Positions 56,398-64,000 of a stretch of 64,000 nt of DNA are shown piece after piece (the first letter of the stretch is position 1; every line of letters begins with the position of its first letter). The stretch lies in assembly GCA_033239525.1 (NCBI GenBank), contig BSYO01000016.1, forward strand, positions 4,909,045 through 4,973,044, in the 5' to 3' direction. The notes under the pieces were generated by a model, which worked only from the letters and a program-made list of their open reading frames with translations, did no database searches and was not told where the DNA came from. The position numbers and the translations under genes were made by a program. The stretch is from Nepenthes gracilis. Its lineage: Eukaryota; Streptophyta; Magnoliopsida; Caryophyllales; Nepenthaceae.

Positions 56398-59300
56398 TTA
56401 TTGATAATATTTTTTGAGATAAGAAGCATTCCACGCTCCAGAGACAAGTCTACTTTCTTGGGTGCGCAATTTGTACGCCCCATTTTGAAGGATAGTTGAG
56501 ACCAGGAACGTCCCCTTCTAGTGAAGCAAAGCTTGTTCCAATCGGCATTTTTACCAATGGCCTCAATGCATCACAGTACCAAATCCTCTACTTCAAACTG
56601 ACGTGTTTTCATCTTCTTTTTGTAATATTTGGCAATTCTTTCCTGATATGCCGCTGTTCGCAATCGTCCCATGTCTTGAGTTTCCTTAAGCAGATCAAGA
56701 TTCTCTCGAAGTTTTTGCAAATTGCTGTGAGAATTGAAACATTTAACTCGGAGACTAGGTAGATCGACTTCTACTGGTATGATTGCCTCAATCTCTTAGC
56801 ATAAGCTAAAGGGTTTCTCTTAGGTTTGTTCTCTTGATATCGTCCTGTACAACCATAAAACAGATGACAGCTCATCCCCCCATGAGCCCCCAACACTTTC
56901 TAACTTGGTCTTCAGTCAGTGTAGTATTGTGTACTTGGTAACTTCTACCTATCTGTAACTTTGTGAGTATGCAATTGACGTATGAACCAACCTTATCCTT
57001 ATGTTAGAACAATACTTTGTAAGATGCTTGCCTATGAATTGGATCTCATTGTTAGTTACAATACATTCGAGAATACCGAACCTACACACTATGTTTTTGT
57101 AGACGAACTCTATAACATTCTACTTGGTAATCCAAGCTAGGGGCATGGTCTTGACCCATTTCATGAAATAATCAACCCCGACAATCACGAATTTTCTCTG
57201 TTTGGAAGCTATTGGAAGAGGTCTGAGTATGTCAAGCCCCTATTATGCAAATGGTCAAAATTATTGTAGAGCTTGGAATTCTGTATGCGGCTGGTGGGTA
57301 AGGTTCCCATGGACTTAGCAATTTTCATATTTTCGAATAAAGTCCATAGAATCATACTTCATGGTGGGTCAGTAATACACTTATCTCATAAGTTTAAAAG
57401 TAAGCCTTTTGCCTCCAATGTGAGATCTGTAAATACCTAGCTGTACATCTTCGAGAGTGTAGTCAGCCTCTTCTAGCGTGAGACACCGTAAGTATGGGAT
57501 AGAGTACCCACGGTACAACTGATCATATATTACAGTGTACCAACCTGTTGTCTTTGTTGCTCGGCTTCATCTAAATTTTCAGGCAAGGTGCCATCAGACA
57601 AGTATCTCAAGTAAGGGGTCATCCAGTTGTCAGTCTTGGCTATCTATATTACTTCTGGCTCAGGATTGTCTATACTAGGATTCCAATGACTTCACGCATT
57701 CCTCGGGCGTACTGCACAAGGTCCCCGAATGCTGTTGCCCTTGCTAACAAGTTAGCTTTTCCATTCTCTTCTGTCGGAATGTGGATTATTTCCACATTCT
57801 CAAATGCAAAAGTGAGACTTTAGACTTTTAAGAGATACTTGAAAAGTTGCAGGTTGTTAACTTCAAAATTTTCTTGGACCTAGTTGATTACCAACTCTGA
57901 ATAAATGTAGATGACTAAGTTCTTGACTGAGCATTCATTAGTTAACCGAAATCCTGCAAGTAGTGCTTCGTATTTTACAACGTTGTTCTTTTTTAAGAAC
58001 CCGAGAATTATTGAGTATTTTATCTTTGATCCCACGGGTGTTCTCAACACAATGCCAGCACCACATCCACCATTCATAGAAGAGCCAACCACATGCAAAT
58101 TCCACACTGGAGTGCTTTGTGGACCATCAACCTCACTAAGGATAGGAGTGTCCAAAGCTGAGGTTGTTTTGACAATGAAATCTGCGAAGGTTTGGCCTTT
58201 TGAGGTTAGCATTGAACGAAATTCTATATCGAATTCACCCAACTCAATGGACCACTTATCCAGTCATTCTAACATATCCGGCTTCTACAATATTACCCTT
58301 AGAGGTTGGTCTGTCAGGACTATAATTTTGTGCGTTTAAAAATAAGATCTAGTTTTTGAGCAGAATATACAAGCACTAGAGCCATTCTCTTTGCATAAGA
58401 GTACCTGGCCTTGACATTAGTTTGGATTTTGCTGACATAGTACACAGGTCGCTGCCTGTTATACTGTTGTCGAATCAAGATCGAGCTCAATGTTGAGTCA
58501 GATACAACGAGATACAAATACAACTCCTCATCTTCTTGAGAAGTCAGAAGATGAGGTTCAAGAGATACTCTTTAAGATCTTGGAAGGCAACTTTATAGTC
58601 GGCCGTTCACTAAAAACCATTAGTCTTGGTCCCACTTAAAGCTTTGAAAAAAGGTAAACATTTCTCGGCCGATTGGTTAAGAACCGGGAGAGTGCTGCTA
58701 TCCTTCCAGTCAACTTCTAAATTTCTTTCATTGTCTGAAGTGAATTCATGTCAATGATGGCCTTATCTTCTTAGGATTTGCTTCAATCTCTCGGTGTGAA
58801 ACAATATAACTCAAGAATTTACCAGAGATCACTTCGAATGTACACTTTGTCGAATTGAGCTTCATTTGGTGTACCCTAAGGATATTGAGCATCTCGTCTA
58901 GATCTTGAATATGGTGGCCGGTCACTTTTCTCTTGATGAGCATACCACCACATAAACCTCCACATTCCGTCAGATTTGGGCCTCGAACATCTTGTTGATA
59001 AGCCGTTGGTAAGTGGCACAAACATTCTTCAATCCGAAGGGTATAATTTTATAATAGTATGTTCCTTAATTTGTCATGAATGACGTATAATCATTGTCAT
59101 CTGGGCCCATCAGAATTTGATTGTAGCCTGAGTACGCGTTCATAAAACTCAAAAGCTCATAACCGGAAGTTGAGTCTATAAGCAAATCAATTCTCGGCAG
59201 CGAAAAGTTGTTCTTCGGACATGCCTTGTTGACTTCTGTAAAATCAACACACATCCTTCACTTTTCGTTACTCTTCTTGACCATGACCATGTTCAATAGC

Positions 59301-60299
59301 CAATCTGAATACTAAATCTCCCTGATGAACCCAACATCTAGAAGTTTCTTTACCTCCTCACAAATGGCTATCAGTTTCTCAACTGAATTGTTTTTTCGCT
59401 TCTACCAAACGGGTTTGTGATTGAGATCTAGGCTCAATTTATTGACCATTACTCCAATTGGTATCCCTGACATATCACTTGGTGTCCAGATAAAGACATT
59501 CGAATTCTGTCAGAGGAAACTGATAAACTGGTATCGAAAGGGCTTAGGTGGAGAATTTTCTATCTGAACATATTTTTCGAAATTGTTAAGATCCAAAGGG
59601 ATTCGGTTGGTTGATTCTCCAAACTGAGCTTGTAGCAATGTTGTCTTATCACAGAAATCAAGGTCTTCAACAAGTTGGAGAAGAGGTGTCTGAGTGAACT
59701 GAGATAGATAATATATCCGTCCGGCCACTTGATATCCGAGGACTTCCCAATTCCAAATGGCGTGGAGATTTCATCTTCAAATGTGAAATAGAAGTAACAG
59801 CACCGGTGACAGTCAAACAAGAACGTGCGATGATGACATTATAGACCGATAAAAGGTCTACTATCAAGAGAGTGTCTTAGAAGCAGTTCTTGAATAAGTC
59901 CCCAAAGTGATTTCAAATTAGACGACCCCCTAAATCGACACTGGCTCATTATCCAGTCTGTAAATAGGTCCTTCAGTTGCATTCACTTGATTTCTTTTAA
60001 GTCCCAAATTAAGATAAAGCAAATTTCTTGAGTTTTTATCATCAATAAACACTCATTTCAACTAATAGTCTACAATACTATCAAAGACGAGTGTTATTAC
60101 AATGAATGGGTTAGAATGTGAGAAAGCAGCATGAGACATATCTTCAGTATTAAAACTAATGACTTCTTCCCTAACTTTTACCCTTGGCTTCTTGTAGGCA
60201 GCGACCATTCTGGAATTCTCCTTAGTGTCATCCTGGGTCGATCGTGTTGATATTATATTCACGACCCCAACTGCCACTCTATTCCTTGGCTGGTCGGCC
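56398..60299 (-). pseudogene. Element C pol (heavily decayed)
   Basis: It ends GAWNASYLKKYYQ with TAA at 56398-56400. The protease site reads FIDDKNS (D-T-G lost) near 60040. RT (about 59400-58740) has KACPKNNFSLPRIDLLIDS and MNAYSGYNQILMGPDDNDY, but the YVDD box is destroyed by a frameshift near 58940. RNase H spans 58600-58270. The archaeal-type RNase H (58242-57880) has VVGSSMNGGCGAGIVLRTP, with the first Asp replaced by Val. Integrase (about 57560-56750) is readable only as short pieces. Frame changes separate nearly every domain. Confidence 0.85.
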
Positions 60300-61824
60300 T
60301 AACCACCATCTTCTCCTTCGGAAGTATGTTTGGATCTTTACAAGAAGATGTTGAGGTGGCCTTTCCAAACCAGTTCTTCAACCTCTTTCTGCAGCATTCG
60401 GCAGTTTTCAGTACTTTGACCTCCGTATCGATGGTAGTGACAATACTTTAATTGGTCACCTCCATCAGGATTCTTTAACACTTTCGGCCACTTAAAGAAT
60501 TTTTTATCCCGAATCTGTATAAGAATGTTGGTGTATGAATTATTCAAGGGAGTCAAGTTTAAAGACTTGAACTCCCTTCAGACAACCTACTCGAACTTCT
60601 GCTACTTTCTTGGCCTTCAAGGACCCTGGTGGTCCCCTTTTTTCTCTTTTCTTCCACTGCCATCGGATGGGTATACTTTTATCGATCGGGCTTTTTTCCT
60701 TCATTTGCCTTTTCGGCTGCTATATATGCCAGAGTTATGGCCTCAGCCTCTCTGAAAGTCTAAGATTTTTTGTGGACGAGGTGCTTGAAAAAGCTACCTC
60801 CTTCTAAAGTAGACAGAAAATCATTGAGTTTAACTCTATCCATCAGCTTTGGAATCTGCCTAGCCTCTGCAATAAATCGAAACAAAAAACCTTTCAAACT
60901 CTCCTTAGATCCTTGCTTCACACGAGCAAGGTGTCATGGTTACTTCTCTATTCTCCTACTAGAAGCAAATTGATAGAGGAAGTTGTCAGCCAACTCACTA
61001 AATGATCGAATTGAATTTGCTGACAGTCCATAAAACAAAATCTTGGCATCACCCTTGAGTATCAAAGGAAAACACTGACACATCGTTGCCTCATTTAAGC
61101 CTTAGAAGCTTAGGTATATCCGAAAGTGGTCCAAATGATCAATAGGATCAATACTTCCATTGTAAATATCAAGATTTGGCATTTTAAACTAGTGAGGGAG
61201 CGACTTTGTCCTGATTTCTATTGTAAATGGTGATCTATGTAGCTTAGTAGCTCTTCCTTTAGCGTTTTCTCCAAAAACTCACTACCAAATCTTTTCACCT
61301 TCTTCCTTCATTTGGGGAGGAGCCGTCATCCTTTTCTCATCGAAATAATCTCTCAATTCATAGGTATTTTATGTAGTCTGCGAAACTAGACTGTTTTGAC
61401 CCTTTGGAGGAAATTCACTACGAGAGGACCCTGCCTGACAGGTGGGCTCTTAGTCTCACATGAATATCGAGAATTTCGTCTTTTTAGGCTAAACTCTTAA
61501 TTCTAAAACATAAGCGACATTCAAGTCGCAACGAGATTTTATTGCTCAAGGCAACCTGAATCCTGGGGTTGTCATGCTTACCAATCTTCTTTGAGAGGTG
61601 CTTTCTTCCACTGTTTCTTCTTCTAGATGTGGCGGTTGGAGAAGTCAAGGATGGCACCCCTTCAGCCGCTCGTCCAATCATGAGCAAATGGTTTAAACGA
61701 CTTTCGAGATGTTGTCATCTCATTGCAAGCACTTATACACATGGATCAGGATAATTGTCGATCTTACTGCTCACAAGAGGGCAATTGCCACATAAAATAG
61801 TATCTCTGATTGGGGTATTGACAT
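60300..61824 (-). pseudogene. Element C gag (decayed)
   Basis: The probable start is ATG at 61824 (MSIPQSEI), in the place of the A and B starts. The core at about 61350-60960 is readable in pieces. The frame 60556-60338 has the CCHC-like box YCHYHRYGGQSTENCRMLQ, then KEVEELVWKGHL, as in A. Confidence 0.75.
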
Positions 61825-61887
61825 GTACTCAAGTGTTTACCGTACTGTAATTACTGCAAGTGTGTTAATCAGACTTTTAGTCGATTT

Positions 61888-61903
61888 TCTACAGACGGCG
61901 TCA
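61888..61903 (-). promoter_or_regulatory. Primer-binding site of element C
   Basis: The minus strand TGACGCCGTCTGTAGA lies one base from the LTR and matches the form in element B except at few positions. Confidence 0.75.
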
Positions 61904-61904
61904 A

Positions 61905-62522
61905 TATTGCGTCCTCGAATCCGAATTGTTGTACAGATTAGGGATCCAACTGCTGTCCGAAACAGGTTTGACCTCCGTATACTCAAATATGAATCCTGTG
62001 CAATACAAAATACGATCAAAGGATTGATGAAATTAGCTTCTCGATATATTCTTTAACGCTCAAATCAATACTGCCTTTTGTAAGAGAGAAATAGAGGATA
62101 CAAGTTAAAAAAAAAAAATTAACTTTATATGAAAACTTGTACTTTTCTGAAAAGTGTCTTAGAAAGAGACTTCTTCACAGAGAGTGTTTTGGACTTTTTA
62201 TTATTATTATTTTTTTCTCCCCTCCTTATTGGAAAAAGGATCTTTTTTATAATTGTTATGAGACAGTTGACTTTTTCTGTCAACTGTCCAAAATACCAAC
62301 TAGAAAACCGCCAAAGACACCAATAATGGATAAAATTCTATACTTATTATGGTTTCAATTGGCATTCGAAGTCGTTGAGATAAGAGAGGAAAAACTGTTT
62401 GACAGTTTTCTCTAACTCATTCCTTATCGTTGGATGGGTCCCTCTATTGGGCCAAATCAGTCTCTTGGGCCTCCTTAATATATGGGCCAAACTCATTAGG
62501 CCATTGATATCAACACTCATCA
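61905..62522 (-). repeat. 5' LTR of element C
   Basis: It begins TATTGCGTCCTCGAATCC, where TA replaces the expected TG, and ends ACACTCATCA. A TATA-like box (minus strand CATATAAAGTT, near 62120-62130) and an exact TTGAC inverted repeat (62262-62288) lie in it. Confidence 0.8.
62262..62288. promoter_or_regulatory. Exact 10-bp inverted repeat with TTGAC cores in the element C LTR
   Basis: GACAGTTGAC (62262-62271) and GTCAACTGTC (62279-62288) are exact reverse complements around a 7-bp loop. The 3' LTR keeps the same structure at 53439-53467 with a single arm mismatch. Confidence 0.6.
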
Positions 62523-63094
62523 ACAAAAATGAAAGGCTGAGCATAAAAAGCCATTAAATCTTTTGAAGTTTATGTTGTGACTCCTAGCTAGAAGTGAGAA
62601 TATAATGATAGATCTTGTTATAAAATTATTGAGCACGTTGAGGCATCATGATACCATCCAAGTGATCACAGATTGGCTAACCAAATTAACCCACTTTATT
62701 ACAGTTCAGATGACTTTCTTAAAGGATCATTTGGCAAAATTGTATATTAACAAAGTAGTGAGGCTTCATAGAATACCAACTTCTTTTGCATTGGTTTGAG
62801 ACCCAAGATTAATCCCAAAATTTTAGAAAAGTTTGCATGAGTAGCTGGATATCAAGTCAAAGTTTAATACAATCTATTATCCACAAACGGATGAACAATC
62901 AAAGCAATAATTATCAAATGTTAAAGGCACTTCAATTTTGAAAATAAAATAATATTAAAACGATTATTTACTACAAGCTAACTTCACGTACAATAATTAT
63001 CAAGCAAGTATCAACATAATCCCACATGAAACTTTACATGGAAAGAAATATTATTCTCTAATTTATTGGAAGGAAATCAAAGATATGAGACTCT
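62523..63094 (+). pseudogene. Element D integrase core, resumed after element C
   Basis: It reads QQK-stop-KAEHKK just after the junction, then VITDWLTKLTHFITVQMTFL and LAKLYINKVVRLHRIPTSF (62605-62799), the first part of the DDE core. Further pieces run to TLHGKKYYSLIYWKEIKDMR near 63080, where it joins the LTR remnant. Confidence 0.8.
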
Positions 63095-63171
63095 TAAGAT
63101 TAAACATTGATATAACTTAATTATGGATTAGAAAATTAATATAATCAATTTTCAAAACGGGAGGCGTAACA
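63095..63171 (+). repeat. 3' LTR remnant of element D (last 77 bp)
   Basis: ACATTGATATAACTTAATTA near 63105 through GGAGGCGTAACA matches the end of the 5' LTR (49624-49690). The rest of the LTR and the integrase tail are missing. Confidence 0.75.
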
Positions 63172-63850
63172 ATACAAGTGGGAGTGATAAATATAATTTT
63201 TGAAGAAATAAATATAAATACATATTTAAATATAATAAAAATAAAATATTGCTTAATATTATATTTAAATTAATTTTATTGAAAACTTTTTTTTAAAAAA
63301 AAAAATTAGGAAATAATCTAATATTAGCATGTTTTGTTAGCATTATTACCCGCCTCGAAGAATTCTATTCCAATTTAGGAATCAACGATGCTGACAAAGA
63401 AATAAAGGCACGAGTGTATTATAACCTACATATGATATATAATTTGTATAACAATTATGATGAATTCAACATTGATTACTACAAAAAAAAAAGTGAATTC
63501 AACCTATACAAAACCAAACTTTAACGGAACAATTTTGCAAAGAATCCAAGAAAACTGACCATGTGAGGGATCAGCAATGCTTATCAATTGTCAATCATCA
63601 AAGTCGATCAGGAAGGAAGCCAAAGCTGAACCATGCAGACTGATAAATCATACATAAAACAACGCAAACTGCAGCAAACCAAAATCCCATTCTCAACCGA
63701 GAGTACAATAAAATCATACTTTTCTCTCTCAGCTCTACGCGCAAACTGCGTAGGCGGAGAGCTCCACAGCCAACTATGAAGAGATATCAAAGGTGCATTA
63801 CCTAAATTTCAAAAATAGTAAGAGGGGAGGGGGCAAATGCAGAAATTACT
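63172..63850. other. AT-rich spacer and probable 3' UTR of the dihydroxyacetone kinase gene
   Basis: 63180-63300 is very AT-rich. From about 63490 the base composition evens out, which fits the 3' untranslated region of the minus-strand gene at 63851. No other gene is seen. Confidence 0.4.
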
Positions 63851-64000
63851 TCATGGAGGAGAGGGCCGGGAACACTGCTTGACAGCCAAGGCTGCAGCAC
63901 GATACCATGCAGCTGCAGCCATAGCGCCCGGATCCGGAACCAATGCGAGAATCTCTCTAGAGACATATGTTGAACGCCCAGCCTGCAAAACTTCTAAGGC
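63851..64000 (-). CDS. Dihydroxyacetone/triose kinase, last 49 codons (DhaL domain end)
   Basis: The minus strand from 64000 is open to TGA at 63851-63853. It reads ALEVLQAGRSTYVSREILAL, then VPDPGAMAAAAWYRAAALAV, then KQCSRPSPP. The pattern G-R-S/A-x-Y-V/I followed by P-D-P-G-A-x-A-x-A-A marks the end of the DhaL domain of eukaryotic dihydroxyacetone kinases (human TKFC, plant homologues), which phosphorylate dihydroxyacetone or glyceraldehyde with ATP. The bulk of the gene lies beyond the right edge of the window. GC content and codon use are balanced, with no stops or shifts, so this looks like a live host gene. Whether an exon boundary falls within these 150 bases cannot be told. Confidence 0.75.
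   Translation of the reverse strand, partial: ALEVLQAGRSTYVSREILALVPDPGAMAAAAWYRAAALAVKQCSRPSPP

Larger units (their letters stand above)
53055..62522 (-). mobile_element. Element C: Ty3/gypsy (Tat-type) LTR retrotransposon inserted in the integrase of element D
   Basis: Both LTRs are present: 3' 53055-53706 and 5' 61905-62522. Between them are gag-pol on the minus strand (61824-56398) and a convergent spliced extra gene (54286-56245, +). This is the only complete Tat-type copy in the window and gives the full layout. Flanking 5-bp sequences ATAGT and ACAAA do not match, so the target duplication has decayed or the edges are off by a few bases. Insertion into element D is clear, because the integrase frame of D continues on the other side. 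Confidence 0.88.
48709..63171 (+). mobile_element. Element D: old plus-strand gypsy (chromovirus-like) element, split by element C
   Basis: 5' LTR 48709-49690, primer-binding site, gag, protease, RT, RNase H and the integrase zinc-finger zone run to 53054. The integrase core resumes at 62523 after element C. Only the last 77 bp of the 3' LTR remain (63095-63171), fused to the middle of integrase, so the C-terminal end and most of the LTR are deleted. Stops are frequent throughout. Possible flanks are ATATG (48704-48708) and ATACA (63172-63176). Confidence 0.8.

Overview
This is plant nuclear DNA, most likely from an angiosperm with a medium-sized, transposon-rich genome. It has short AT-rich introns, GT..AG splice sites, long AT-rich intergenic stretches and nested LTR retrotransposons. 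No bacterial or viral gene organisation is visible. Only two stretches look like working host genes: a large exon of a TAF1C-like RNA polymerase I factor gene (33038-35801, +) and the last 49 codons of a dihydroxyacetone/triose kinase gene (63851-64000, -). A decayed fragment of a DRB-type double-stranded-RNA-binding protein gene lies at 47771-47943. The species cannot be named from the sequence alone.

Layout: 1-9212 is element A, a Ty3/gypsy element of the Tat type on the minus strand, with its 3' LTR outside the window. It abuts the body of a second Tat-type element, B (9213-27271, minus). B is itself split inside its extra ORF by element E (10726-19249, minus), an iMet-primed chromovirus-like gypsy element with LTRs of about 2.1-2.3 kb. 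27272-33037 is non-coding and contains a degenerate tandem repeat. The TAF1C-like exon follows. 35802-39540 has no recognisable gene. Element F (about 39560-45640, minus) is a wrecked gypsy element containing two probable solo LTRs, H and G. 45640-48708 is intergenic and carries the DRB fragment. 48709-63171 is an old plus-strand gypsy element, D, into which a third Tat-type element, C (53055-62522, minus, both LTRs present), has inserted. The dihydroxyacetone kinase gene ends about 680 bp beyond D.

The most interesting structure is shared by A, B and C. Each has gag-pol on the minus strand and, between the end of pol and the 3' LTR, a long convergent gene on the plus strand. That gene encodes a protein with an N-terminal domain like the 'putative gypsy-type transposon' family (as I recall it, Pfam PF04195), a low-complexity middle and a coiled-coil end. 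In all three copies it is interrupted at the same place by a short GT..AG intron of 64-79 bp, so it looks like a spliced accessory gene carried antisense by the element. In A and B the gap between the two convergent genes holds an array of units of about 35-45 bp. The U3 ends of the LTRs of A, B and C contain TTGAC (W-box-like) cores, arranged as inverted repeats in A and C.

All retroelement genes here are broken by stops, frameshifts or lost catalytic residues, so none looks autonomous. The order of insertion that can be read is A and E into B, C into D, and G and H into F.
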